A DNA stretch of 64,000 nt, taken from NCBI GenBank assembly GCA_020637295.1, contig JACJWF010000002.1, positions 1-64,000 of the forward strand, in the 5' to 3' direction. Position numbers and translations under genes: made by a program. The notes under the pieces are model-generated. The model worked only from the letters and a program-made list of their open reading frames with translations. It was not told the origin of the DNA and did no database searches. Positions within the stretch are counted from its first letter, which is position 1. Every line of letters begins with the position of its first letter. The DNA comes from Acidimicrobiaceae bacterium (GTDB lineage Bacteria > Actinomycetota > Acidimicrobiia > Acidimicrobiales > Ilumatobacteraceae). This document shows, piece after piece, positions 34,091-42,314 of this stretch.

Positions 34091-34917
34091 GTCGGGACCC
34101 CGCTCCGGGTCATCCGCGTCGGCATCCAGGCCCACCCGGCCAGCACTCCCACCGTGGCAACGACGCCCACGACGGTGGCTCCGACGGACCAGCCGCCGTG
34201 CAGTTGCCTCGTGGGCACGAGGTACCACGATCCGATGAACTGGAGGACGATCCAGCCGCTCATGGCTCGCGTCGTCGCCGCCTGCCGGATGATCCGGTCG
34301 ACCTCGATGTCGACGTTCGTCCCCGCCGGCTGCGGACGCGTGGTGATCCGGACGATCGCCGCCACCGCCACCGCAGCCAGGACCGCCATCCAGACGAGCA
34401 CCGTGAGCCGATCGTGGTGGACCGGTCCCGGAGAGGTGGGGGCAGCGCCAAGCAGGAGTGCCCCGACAGTCGTCAGCACGGAGGCCAGCCACCATCGTCT
34501 GGCACTGGAGGTGACGAAGCGGAGCGGACGTCGAGGTTGCAGATCGGCGACGCGCTGCGGCACCGGGGGACGATGGCGAACGAACAGCTCCGGAAGGATC
34601 CCCGCTGCGAACCACCCGATGAACAGGGCGACGTACAGGTTGACGGAGCGGCTGCCGGCCGGCGCCGAACGCAACCATACGACAGCACCGGCAACGCCAC
34701 CGAGGGCACCGGCTACGCGCCACCGCCGGACACGGCGCGAGTAGGCGACCAGGGCTGGGTCATTGGCCAGGGCCGGCGGCGCGCCGGCCTGTTGCACCAC
34801 CCAATCAGGGCTGCCGAGCGACGCGATCCCGCGGCGGCGGCCGACCGTCCACCCGACGAAGAGGGCAGCCGCTGCCGCCGCGAGCAGCGTGACAAGGACC
34901 ATCGCTTGGACGTGCAT
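34087..34917 (-). CDS. Multi-helix membrane protein (operon partner of GntR)
   Basis: 276 residues. An N-terminal anchor (VLVTLLAAAAAALFVGWTV) and about six further hydrophobic helices follow; a DUF1648/SdpI-like arrangement is possible. No catalytic motif is seen. ATG 34917 is used; the upstream sequence GAGGCGGTGC may serve as a ribosome site. First gene of an operon with the YtrA-type regulator, so probably a stress- or envelope-linked membrane protein. Confidence 0.7.
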   Translation of the reverse strand: MHVQAMVLVTLLAAAAAALFVGWTVGRRRGIASLGSPDWVVQQAGAPPALANDPALVAYSRRVRRWRVAGALGGVAGAVVWLRSAPAGSRSVNLYVALFIGWFAAGILPELFVRHRPPVPQRVADLQPRRPLRFVTSSARRWWLASVLTTVGALLLGAAPTSPGPVHHDRLTVLVWMAVLAAVAVAAIVRITTRPQPAGTNVDIEVDRIIRQAATTRAMSGWIVLQFIGSWYLVPTRQLHGGWSVGATVVGVVATVGVLAGWAWMPTRMTRSGVPT

Positions 34918-34922
34918 GCACC

Positions 34923-34964
34923 GCCTCTTTGTATGAATGTACTGCAACATTGATACAAAGAGGC
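34923..34964. promoter_or_regulatory. 12-bp inverted repeat, probable autoregulatory operator
   Basis: GCCTCTTTGTAT and ATACAAAGAGGC are exact reverse complements, separated by 18 bases that themselves contain AATGT...ACATT. It is A/T-rich and lies 6 bases from the ATG at 34917, covering where its promoter must be. Confidence 0.6.
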
Positions 34965-34965
34965 A

Positions 34966-34980
34966 GCGGCGTCAAGCCGC
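34966..34980. terminator. Small hairpin after the MaoC gene
   Basis: GCGGC-GTCAA-GCCGC, seven bases beyond the MaoC stop on the minus strand. The stem is only 5 bp. Confidence 0.25.
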
Positions 34981-34987
34981 CGTGCTA

Positions 34988-35449
34988 CTACTCGTAGGAG
35001 CGGTAGATCACCTCGGCGACGCAGCTCGGCTTGGCCGCGCCCTCGCACTCGAAGACGAACTCGTAGGTGGTCTGGATGCCGCCGGGGATGTCGTCCACCT
35101 GCAGCAATTTCACGCCGAGGCGCAGCTTGGCGCCGACCGGCACCGGCGACATGAACCGCACCTTGTTGCAGCCGTAGTTGACGCCCATCTTGAAGCCGGT
35201 GGTGATGGCCACCTGGGGCATCAGCACGGGGCCGAGCGAGAGGGTGAGGTAGCCGTGGGCGATCGGGCCGCCGAAGGGGCTCTCCTTCGTGGCGCGCTCG
35301 GGGTCCACGTGGATCCACTGGTGGTCGCCGGTGGCGTCGGCGAAGAGGTTCACCCGCTCCTGGGTGATGTCCATCCACTCGCTGTAGCCGATGTGCTCGC
35401 CGACGAGGGTCTTCAGTTCTGCAGAGCCGTTGATGATGCGCGGTGCCAT
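34988..35449 (-). CDS. MaoC-like (R)-enoyl-CoA hydratase
   Basis: 153 residues, a single hotdog fold. The hydratase-2 motif is intact: ATGDHQWIHVDPERA with the catalytic Asp and His, and GGPIAHGYLTLSL. It hydrates trans-2-enoyl-CoA to the (R)-3-hydroxy product. It is divergent from a FadD ligase, which fits fatty-acid or related acid metabolism. ATG 35449 is chosen to start MAPRIINGS. Confidence 0.9.
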   Translation of the reverse strand: MAPRIINGSAELKTLVGEHIGYSEWMDITQERVNLFADATGDHQWIHVDPERATKESPFGGPIAHGYLTLSLGPVLMPQVAITTGFKMGVNYGCNKVRFMSPVPVGAKLRLGVKLLQVDDIPGGIQTTYEFVFECEGAAKPSCVAEVIYRSYE

Positions 35450-35536
35450 GCGCGCCAGTGTTGCACTTCCGCATGCGGGCCGGGCAAGCGGATGCTCTAC
35501 GTTGTCGCCGTGGGGGTAGATCGGTTGGGGGACCGC

Positions 35537-37165
35537 ATGGTTCGGGCCGCGCTGTTCCCACTCCGACTCGCGAAGAACTCCGCCCGACTGCTCAGGAGTG
35601 CACTGATGGCCGACTTCATGACCGCCTATTCGCTGACCCAGCCCGACAAGCTCGCCGTCATCGACGACCGTGCCGGTGCCGGCGTGCGGACGTTGACGTT
35701 CAAGGAGCTCAACGAGCGGGCCAACCAGATGGCCAACGCGCTGCTCGGCCTGGGCGCCCGCCCGGGTGAGACGAAGGTCGTGTGGTGCGGGCAGAACTCG
35801 TCCGGTCTGGTCGTGATGATCAACGCCGCCCGCAAGCTGGGCATCACCGCCGTGCCGCTGAACTACCGCCTCAGCGACGAGGAGGCCGCGTACGTCACCG
35901 ATCACTGCGACGCCACCATCGTGTACGTCGATGCCGAGTTCGCCCCGATGTTCAGCCGCATCCGTGGCGACCTGCCCAAGGTCACCACCTACCTCGTGTT
36001 CGACGGGGAGGTGCCCGACGGGATGGTCGATGCCGAGGCGCTGATGGACGCCGCCGGTACGGGCGACCCCGACCTTCCGGAGGCCACCGAGCCTGGCTCG
36101 ACGATGATCTACACCAGCGGCACGACGGGTAAGCCGAAGGGAGCCCTGCGCCGTGGTGGCGCCAACCCGGCACAGGGCCTGGCGCTGATGCAGCACATCG
36201 GCTACGTGCCCGACGACATCTACATCCCCACCGGCCCGCTCTACCACTCGGGCCCCGGCGGGTTCATGGGCATCGCCCAGACGCTCGGTCAGACCGTGGT
36301 CCTCCAGCGCAAGTTCAACGCCGAGGACTGGCTGCGGCTGGTGGACACCTACAAGGTCACCTCCACCTTCAGCGCCCCCACGCCGATCCGGCTGATCTGC
36401 AACCTGCCGGAGGAAGTGAAGGCCAAGTACGACGTGTCCTCGATGAAGCGGATGGTGGCCAACGCCGCCCCGTGGAGCTTCGCGCTGAAGCAGATGTACG
36501 TCCGCGACTTCCCCGCCGACAGCCTGTGGGAGGTGTACGGGTCCACGGAGCTCGGCGTCAACTGCGTGCTGAAGCCGGAGGACCAGATGCGCAAGCCCGG
36601 CTCCTGCGGGCAGCCGGCGCCGATGGTCGAGGTGAAGCTGTTCGACGACGACGGCAACGAGGTCACCGGCACCGGCCCGGAGGCCACGGGCGAATTGTTC
36701 GTGAAGAGCCCCAGCGTGTTCGCCGACTACTACAAGCAGCACGACAAGTTCCTCGCCGACCAGAAGCACGGCTACCAGACCGTCGGCGACATCGCCTACC
36801 GGGACGACGAGGGCTACATCTACATCTGCGACCGCAAGAAGGACATGATCATCAGCGGCGGCATGAACATCTACCCCGCGGAGATCGAGGCGGCGCTGGA
36901 GCACCACCCCGATGTCATCGAGGTCGCCGTGTTCGGCGTGCCGAGCGAGGAGTGGGGGGAGAGCGTCCATGCCGTCGTGGTGCTCCGTGAGGGTGCGACG
37001 GCGTCGGAGGAGGACATCATCGAGTTCGCCCGCCAGCACCTCGCCCACTACCGGGTGCCGAAGTCCGTGACCTTCATCGACGAACTGCCGAAGACGGGCA
37101 GCGGCAAGATCCTGAAGCGCGAGCTGCGGGCCCCGTTCTGGGCCGGCCGCGACAGCAAGGTCTGA
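35537..37165 (+). CDS. Acyl-CoA synthetase, FadD family
   Basis: 542 residues from ATG 35537. A3 is MIYTSGTTGKPKGALR, A5 WEVYGSTELGVN, then VGDIAYRDDEGYIYICDRKK and KTGSGKILKRELR (catalytic Lys). The start is uncertain. ATG 35606 (MADFMTAYS) has CAGGAG upstream. GTG 35510 lies six bases after TACGTT (35498-35503). The longer forms add a basic amphipathic helix (LFPLRLAKNSARLLRSAL), perhaps membrane-contacting. It is divergent from maoC-like. Confidence 0.9.
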   Translation: MVRAALFPLRLAKNSARLLRSALMADFMTAYSLTQPDKLAVIDDRAGAGVRTLTFKELNERANQMANALLGLGARPGETKVVWCGQNSSGLVVMINAARKLGITAVPLNYRLSDEEAAYVTDHCDATIVYVDAEFAPMFSRIRGDLPKVTTYLVFDGEVPDGMVDAEALMDAAGTGDPDLPEATEPGSTMIYTSGTTGKPKGALRRGGANPAQGLALMQHIGYVPDDIYIPTGPLYHSGPGGFMGIAQTLGQTVVLQRKFNAEDWLRLVDTYKVTSTFSAPTPIRLICNLPEEVKAKYDVSSMKRMVANAAPWSFALKQMYVRDFPADSLWEVYGSTELGVNCVLKPEDQMRKPGSCGQPAPMVEVKLFDDDGNEVTGTGPEATGELFVKSPSVFADYYKQHDKFLADQKHGYQTVGDIAYRDDEGYIYICDRKKDMIISGGMNIYPAEIEAALEHHPDVIEVAVFGVPSEEWGESVHAVVVLREGATASEEDIIEFARQHLAHYRVPKSVTFIDELPKTGSGKILKRELRAPFWAGRDSKV

Positions 37166-37172
37166 GCTGCCG

Positions 37173-38048
37173 TCAGGCCATGTCGGCCAGGACCGCCGTC
37201 AGGGTGGTGCGGCCGATGGCCGGCATGCTCGTGGTGTCGTCGGCCGTGAGGTAGGCGAGGGCCAGGTTCAGGGCCCATCCGGCGGCGCGCCGCCAGGTGG
37301 CCGGGTCGATCGCGGCCTCGTCGCGGAAGCGGGCGCGGCCGGTGGCGTCGAACATCATCCAGGCCATCGCCAGGTCGGTGGCCGGATCACCGGCGCAGAT
37401 GTCGCCGAAGTCGATCACCGCGCTCACCCGGCCGTCCACCGCGAGCATGTTCGACGGGTGCAGGTCGCCGTGCAGCCACAGGGGCGGACCGGCCCATGGC
37501 TCGGTGGCGCACAGGTCCTCCCACACGGCGAGGGCCCGTCGGCCGTCGATCGCCGAGCCCAGCCGTTCGACCCGCTCGCCGACGGCGTCGGCCCGCTGCT
37601 GCAGCGCCACGCCGCGGAACGGGTTGGCGGGCGCGTCCGCGGGCGCCGGCACGTGCAGGGCGCGGACGAAGGCGGCCAGCTGGGTGACGGTGCCCGCCGG
37701 GTCAGCCAGCTCCACGGAGGACACCGCCACGCCAGGCAGCCAGCGGCCGATGACGAACGGGTACGGGAACTCCTCCGTCGGCGCGCCGGCCACCTCGGCC
37801 ACCGGCACGGGCAGCGGCAGGCGCGGCGCCAGCTCGGGCAGCCAGCGCAGCTCGTTGACGATCAGTTCCACGGCTACCTGGCGGCGGGGGAGGCGCACCA
37901 TCCACTCGTCGCCCAGGCGGGCGATGGTGTTGTCCCATCCATTGGCCACGATCCGCACCGGCTGACCAGCCAGTTCCGGCGCCTGGTCGGCCACGAGCGC
38001 CGCGATCAGCGCGTCGTCGATGGCGATGTCGGCGGCCGGCGTGCCCAT
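37173..38048 (-). CDS. Aminoglycoside phosphotransferase-fold kinase
   Basis: 291 residues. The kinase-like fold shows the catalytic loop LWLHGDLHPSNML and the metal motif AVIDFGDICAGDP. The N-lobe has NTIARLGDEWMVRLPRR. The family phosphorylates small molecules or acts on acyl chains, and the name does not prove drug resistance. It follows era by seven bases on the same strand, hence possible co-transcription. Substrate unknown. Confidence 0.85.
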   Translation of the reverse strand: MGTPAADIAIDDALIAALVADQAPELAGQPVRIVANGWDNTIARLGDEWMVRLPRRQVAVELIVNELRWLPELAPRLPLPVPVAEVAGAPTEEFPYPFVIGRWLPGVAVSSVELADPAGTVTQLAAFVRALHVPAPADAPANPFRGVALQQRADAVGERVERLGSAIDGRRALAVWEDLCATEPWAGPPLWLHGDLHPSNMLAVDGRVSAVIDFGDICAGDPATDLAMAWMMFDATGRARFRDEAAIDPATWRRAAGWALNLALAYLTADDTTSMPAIGRTTLTAVLADMA

Positions 38049-38055
38049 CGTGGCC

Positions 38056-38895
38056 TCAGTAGCCGAGGCGCTCCACCCGGTCCGGGCGGCGCTGCCAGTC
38101 CTTGTCCACCTTCACGAACAGCTCCAGGAAGGCTCCCTCGGGCAGCTGCAGGCGGGCCCGGCGGCCGACCTCCTTCAGCACCGAGCCGCCCTTCCCGATG
38201 ACCATGCCCTTCTGGCTGTCGCGCTCCACGATGATCTCCACCCGGATGCGCGGCCACTCCCACTCGCTGACGCGGGTGGCGATGGAGTACGGCAGTTCGT
38301 CGTGGGTGACGGCCAGCAACTGCTCGCGCACGAGCTCGGCCACCCACTGCTCCTCCGGCTGGTCGCTGACCGTGTCCTCCGGGAAGTACAGCGGCCCCTC
38401 CGGCAACCGGCCGACCAGGTACTCCACCAGGCCGGCAATGCCCTTGCCGGTGCGGGCGGACACCGGGAAGTAGTCGGCTGCACCGAGCTGCGACGCGGCG
38501 GCCAGCTGCGCCACCACCCGGTCCGGCTTCACCGCGTCGATCTTGTTGACGATGACGATCGACCGCGCCATGTCCAGGTGGCGGGCCACCCACTCGTCGC
38601 CCGAGCCGAACGGCTTGGTGGCGTCGATGACCAGGCAGGTGACGTCCACGTCGGCCAGGCTCTCGAGCGCGGTGGCGTTGACCCGCTCGCCAAGGGCGGT
38701 CACGGGCTTGTGCAGGCCGGGCGTGTCCACGAACACGAGTTGGGCGTCGGGCCGGGTGAGCACGCCCATCACCCGGTGGCGCGTGGTCTGCGGCTTGTCG
38801 CTGACGATGCTGACCTTGCGCCCGCACATGGCGTTGACGAGGCTGCTCTTGCCGACGTTGGGCCGACCGACGAGGGTGACGAAGCCGCTGCGCAT
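38056..38895 (-). CDS. era: Ribosome-assembly GTPase Era
   Basis: 279 residues. G1 GRPNVGKSS, switch region QTTRHRVMG, G3 DTPGLHKP, G4 NKID and G5 SART are all present. The C-terminal KH domain has the GKGGSVLKEVG RNA-binding loop. Era binds the 16S rRNA 3' end during 30S maturation. Start ATG 38895 gives MRSGFVTLVGRPNVG; the Pro-rich upstream extension is rejected. Confidence 0.95.
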   Translation of the reverse strand: MRSGFVTLVGRPNVGKSSLVNAMCGRKVSIVSDKPQTTRHRVMGVLTRPDAQLVFVDTPGLHKPVTALGERVNATALESLADVDVTCLVIDATKPFGSGDEWVARHLDMARSIVIVNKIDAVKPDRVVAQLAAASQLGAADYFPVSARTGKGIAGLVEYLVGRLPEGPLYFPEDTVSDQPEEQWVAELVREQLLAVTHDELPYSIATRVSEWEWPRIRVEIIVERDSQKGMVIGKGGSVLKEVGRRARLQLPEGAFLELFVKVDKDWQRRPDRVERLGY

Positions 38896-38923
38896 CAGGT
38901 CAGCCACGCTATCGGCGCCGCGG

Positions 38924-39634
38924 TCACGGTTCGCCGGGTATCGAGGTGGTGCTGGCCGCGGTGGTGGCGGTGGTGGTGACGGACTGAGTGGGCGTGGCCA
39001 CGCCACGGGTGGACATCAGCAACTCGAAGTCGGCCAGCGTCAGGGGGTCGCCCGCCGCGACCAGCTCGCCGGACGCCGTGGTGACGGCCTGGTTGAACGT
39101 CACCTGGCCCACGCCGCGGATGTTGGTGAGCACGGTGACGACGATCTGGCCCACGGCCAGCCGCTGATCGCCCACCGGGATGGGCGTGAAGAAGTCGTCC
39201 GGCAGTTGGATGAGCGCGAGGCCGGTGGTGTCCGTCTCCACCAGGATCTCCGGGAAGGCCGGCAGCGCCGTGCGCAGGCCCTTGCCGGCGTCGCCCTCCG
39301 GCTCGCCCTCCTGCAGGGCGGCCATGAGTTGCAGCGGGGCCACGGGCTTGGGGAGCGCTTTGGTCACCGGTGTCAGGCGGCCGCTGACGATGAAGTACAG
39401 CTGCACGTCCTCGGTCTGGATCGGCGGCACTGTGGTCGTGGTGGTCTCCAGGCCGCTGGTGGTGGTGGCCGCCTCGGTGGTGGTGGTGGCGATGGTGGTC
39501 GTGGTGGAGGGTCTGGTGTCCTCCAGGCCGTATGGGGGCTGGATGCGCTCCACCTTGCCGTCCTCCACCACGCTGCACGCGGCGAGGCCGACGATGGCCG
39601 CCGTGATCACCAGCAGTCGAGCTCTCATCACCAT
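38924..39634 (-). CDS. GerMN-domain lipoprotein (LpqB-like partner)
   Basis: 236 residues. A signal peptide ends VGLAAC (Cys20), then a Thr-rich linker. The GerMN region (about 75-205) starts VQLYFIVSGRLTPVTKAL and continues LQLMAALQEGEPEGDAGKGL and AVGQIVVTVLTNI, as in LpqB and GerM. In actinobacteria LpqB sits beside the MtrAB system and affects its signalling. Here it overlaps the adjacent histidine kinase gene (ATGGTGA), so the two are co-translated; it lacks the LpqB propeller, so it is a shortened form. Confidence 0.82.
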   Translation of the reverse strand: MVMRARLLVITAAIVGLAACSVVEDGKVERIQPPYGLEDTRPSTTTTIATTTTEAATTTSGLETTTTTVPPIQTEDVQLYFIVSGRLTPVTKALPKPVAPLQLMAALQEGEPEGDAGKGLRTALPAFPEILVETDTTGLALIQLPDDFFTPIPVGDQRLAVGQIVVTVLTNIRGVGQVTFNQAVTTASGELVAAGDPLTLADFELLMSTRGVATPTQSVTTTATTAASTTSIPGEP

Positions 39635-40992
39635 GCCTCCGACAAGCTGACCTTGAAGCGGGCGCCGCCACCGGGGCGGTCCTCGACCCAGGCCTCGCCG
39701 CCGTGGGCCTGGGCGTGCTCGGCCACCAACGCCAGGCCGAGACCGGTGCCCACGCGGTGGCGGGCGGCCGATCCGCGGGCAAAGCGCTCGAAGATGCGTG
39801 ACCGCTCGCTGCGGGCCACCCCGGGCCCGGCGTCGTCCACGCCGAGCACGAGGTGACGCTTCGGTGCCGGTTCGGCGAACAGGCGCACCGGCCCGCCGCC
39901 GTGCTCGCGGGCGTTCTCCAGCAGGTTGGCGAGCGTGCGCTCGACGCGCAGCTTGTCCAGGCGCACCAGGCCCGGCACCTTGCTGTCGATGTCGATCGGC
40001 ACGTCGCCGAAGCCGTACCGGTGGGCGATGCGCGGCAGCAGCTCGCGCAGGTCCACCTCCTCCCGATGCAGCTCGGTGGAGCCGGCGTCGATGCGCGACA
40101 GCTCCAGCAGGTCCATCACCATGTGGTCGAAGCGGCGCACCTGGGTGACCACCACGTCGAGCGCCTGCTGGCTGCGGTCGGGGAGATCGGCGCGGCGGCC
40201 GTCCAGCACCTCGACGGCGGCGGTGAGCGCGGTGATGGGGGAGCGCAGCTCGTGGCTGACGTCGGATGCGAAGCGGGCCTCGCGCTCGATGCGGGCCTGC
40301 ACGGCGTCAGCCATGTCGTTGAACGAGCTGGCCAACCGGGAGAGGTCCGGGTCGTTCTCCGGTGGCATCCGGGCGTCGAACTCGCCGGAGGCGATCTCGC
40401 CGGCGGCGTGCGACACGCGGGACAGAGGCCGCAGCAGGCGCCGGCTGGTCCACCACCCGAGAACGCCGGCCAGCAGGGTGGTGATGCCGGCGCCGACAAT
40501 GAGCGCCGTGGTGATGGCATTGAGGTTGCGCTGGGTGGAGTCCATCGGGAACGCCTCGAAGTACTTGGCGTTCACCGCGGGCATGCTGATCCCCACCGCC
40601 ACGTAGGGCTTGTCGTCGAGTTCGAAGCGCTGCTGGGCGCTGGCGCCCTGGTCCACCGAGGTCCGCAGCTCCAGCGGGAACGACTCCGGCGACACGCTGA
40701 GATCGGCCACGAATGGGCGGCCGTCGCGGAACAGCAGGGTGAAGCCGCCGCTCTCGTTGCGCAGGTCGCGGGCCACATCGATGTCCTGCTCGGCCAGCAA
40801 CTGGTCGCGCACGGTACGGGCATTGTTCTCCGCCTGGTTGCGGGCAACCTCCAGCCGCTGGTCGATCAGGAAGGAGCGGGCGAGGGCGTAGGTGACCACG
40901 GCGAGGGCGAGTGTGGTGACGAGAGCGGTGAGCGAGAACCACAGGGTGACGCGGGTGCGCAGGCGGAGGGTGCGGCGGCGGCGATCGGTCAC
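39628..40992 (-). CDS. Sensor histidine kinase, MtrB-like
   Basis: 454 residues. One helix near the N-terminus (LWFSLTALVTTLALAVVTYAL), an extracytoplasmic part to about 170, a second helix, HAMP, then HisKA with SDVSHELRSPITAL. The HATPase has NLLENAREHGGG, DDAGPGVA and GTGLGLALV. Position beside a GerMN lipoprotein and an MtrA-like regulator supports the MtrB-like call, although the regulator lies on the other strand. GTG 40992 is the start. Confidence 0.85.
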   Translation of the reverse strand: MTDRRRRTLRLRTRVTLWFSLTALVTTLALAVVTYALARSFLIDQRLEVARNQAENNARTVRDQLLAEQDIDVARDLRNESGGFTLLFRDGRPFVADLSVSPESFPLELRTSVDQGASAQQRFELDDKPYVAVGISMPAVNAKYFEAFPMDSTQRNLNAITTALIVGAGITTLLAGVLGWWTSRRLLRPLSRVSHAAGEIASGEFDARMPPENDPDLSRLASSFNDMADAVQARIEREARFASDVSHELRSPITALTAAVEVLDGRRADLPDRSQQALDVVVTQVRRFDHMVMDLLELSRIDAGSTELHREEVDLRELLPRIAHRYGFGDVPIDIDSKVPGLVRLDKLRVERTLANLLENAREHGGGPVRLFAEPAPKRHLVLGVDDAGPGVARSERSRIFERFARGSAARHRVGTGLGLALVAEHAQAHGGEAWVEDRPGGGARFKVSLSEAW

Positions 40993-41003
40993 CGCACCAG
41001 TGT

Positions 41004-41052
41004 GGCCGACGCGAGGGCCCGCGGCGGTGCGCGGCACGGGCCCTCGTCGGCC
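41004..41052 (-). terminator. Strong hairpin after the STAS gene
   Basis: GGCCGACG-CG-AGGGCCCG pairs with CGGGCCCTCGTCGGCC: a 16-bp stem with a 2-base bulge and a 15-base loop. It starts eight bases beyond the STAS stop and before the kinase start. Confidence 0.65.
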
Positions 41053-41059
41053 GTGGTGA

Positions 41060-41416
41060 TCAGGCGGCGAAACCGACCAGTGGGTAGGCCTGCTCCAGCG
41101 CCTGCAGCACGGGAGCGACGACGTCGAGGTCGGCGAGGATCAGTTCTGCCCGCAGGAGCAGTTCGCTGCACACGAATGCCACCGAGTGGCCGGCCGACAG
41201 GGTGGAGCGGGCGAGGTCCTTCAGCGCCCGGACGCCGGGATCGGCGATGACCGTGACGCCACTGAGGTCCACCAGCAAGCCGTACCCGGTGGGGAGGGGC
41301 AGGCCGGCGGCCCGAAGGGCGTCGCCGTGCTCGGCAGCAGTGAACGGGCCGCTGACAGCGACGGCCACGTGGTGCCGATGCAGATCGGCATGTGTGACAA
41401 ACGAGGGAGCCAGCAT
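41060..41416 (-). CDS. STAS-domain protein with altered phosphosite
   Basis: 118 residues. The core GLLVDLSGVTVIADPGVRAL fits the STAS/anti-anti-sigma fold, but the conserved Ser position (normally DSSG-like) reads ADPG. It is therefore unlikely to be regulated by anti-sigma-kinase phosphorylation in the standard way. ATG 41416 is set by GGAGGTTACGAC. It is flanked on both sides by large hairpins, and lies between the kinase and the response-regulator gene. Confidence 0.8.
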   Translation of the reverse strand: MLAPSFVTHADLHRHHVAVAVSGPFTAAEHGDALRAAGLPLPTGYGLLVDLSGVTVIADPGVRALKDLARSTLSAGHSVAFVCSELLLRAELILADLDVVAPVLQALEQAYPLVGFAA

Positions 41417-41461
41417 GTCGTAACCTCCAGACGGCGTCTTCACGAACCCTGCTGCCCGCAG

Positions 41462-41521
41462 GTTCACCGCTGCCGGTGAGGCACCAGGGGGAGGAAGGTA
41501 CCTCACCGGGGCAGCGTGAAC
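41462..41521. promoter_or_regulatory. Large imperfect hairpin upstream of STAS and regulator genes
   Basis: The left arm (41462-41481) and right arm (41501-41521) pair over about 19 bp, with one 1-base and one 2-base bulge: GTTCAC-GCTGCC-GGTGAGG and complement. The 19-base loop is purine-rich. It could be a transcribed leader hairpin of the STAS gene or an operator for the divergent promoters. Confidence 0.5.
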
Positions 41522-41623
41522 AGGTCTCATGTTGCAGGTCCACTGTGACGAGACGACGCTCACATTGTGCGATTTCTGTAACAGTTGTGGCGAGACCGCC
41601 GCACAGCGGCAAAGGTGGTGGGC

Positions 41624-42307
41624 GTGAACTCCCTCCTGTTCATCGAGGACGACGACGGCATCCGGGTGGCCCTCACGCTGGCCCTGGAGGACGAGGGCTA
41701 CGAGGTGGTGGAGGCGCCGGACGGCCGCGCCGGGCTGGCGGCGTTCGCCGAGAAGGAGCCCGACCTCGTGCTGCTCGACCTGCGGCTGCCGGACATGTCA
41801 GGCTTCGACGTCTGCCGCCAGCTTCGCTCCCGCAGCCTGGTGCCGATCATCATCGTGACAGCCCAGACCGACACGTACGACCTGGTCGCCGGCCTGGAGG
41901 CCGGCGCGGACGACTATGTCACCAAGCCGGTCGTGCCGAAGGAGCTTGCCGCCCGCATCCGCGCCGCCCTGCGCCGGGTGCACCTCCACGAGACGTCGGC
42001 CGCCTCCTCCGTCAGCCGCTTCGGCGACATCGAGCTGCGCCGGGAGCAGGGGATCGTGCTGAAGGGCGGGCAGGAGCTCAACCTGACCAAGACCGAGTAC
42101 CGCCTGCTGGTCGAGTTCGCCGACCACGCCAACATGGTCCTGTCGCGGGACCAGCTGCTGGAGCGGGTGTGGGGCTACGAGTACCTCGGCGACTCGCGCC
42201 TGGTGGACGCCCACGTCCGCCGCCTGCGGGTGAAGGTGGAGGACCAGCCCGACGAGCCGAAGCTGATCGTCACCGCCCGCGGCATCGGCTACCGCCTGCT
42301 GGCGTGA
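41624..42307 (+). CDS. OmpR-family response regulator, MtrA-like
   Basis: 227 residues. Receiver: acidic pocket FIEDDDG, phospho-Asp in LVLLDLRLPDMSG, Thr in IVTAQTDTYD and Lys in YVTKP. DNA-binding winged helix: LTKTEYRLLVEF and LLERVWGYEYLGDSRLVDAH, nearly the same pattern as mycobacterial MtrA. Start GTG 41624 follows AAAGGTGG. Probably the partner of the kinase at 39628-40992 despite opposite orientation. Confidence 0.88.
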   Translation: MNSLLFIEDDDGIRVALTLALEDEGYEVVEAPDGRAGLAAFAEKEPDLVLLDLRLPDMSGFDVCRQLRSRSLVPIIIVTAQTDTYDLVAGLEAGADDYVTKPVVPKELAARIRAALRRVHLHETSAASSVSRFGDIELRREQGIVLKGGQELNLTKTEYRLLVEFADHANMVLSRDQLLERVWGYEYLGDSRLVDAHVRRLRVKVEDQPDEPKLIVTARGIGYRLLA

Positions 42308-42314
42308 CGCTGCG

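Noticed and set aside
34988..37048. Long open frame on the minus strand opposite the FadD gene
   Set aside because: It is a mirror of the FadD coding sequence with low-quality Arg/Gly/Ala/His composition; only its last 462 bases (the MaoC gene) have family motifs.
37173..38048. Antibiotic resistance gene
   Set aside because: The kinase fold is shared by many housekeeping kinases; the neighbour is era and there is no mobile context, so resistance is not supported.
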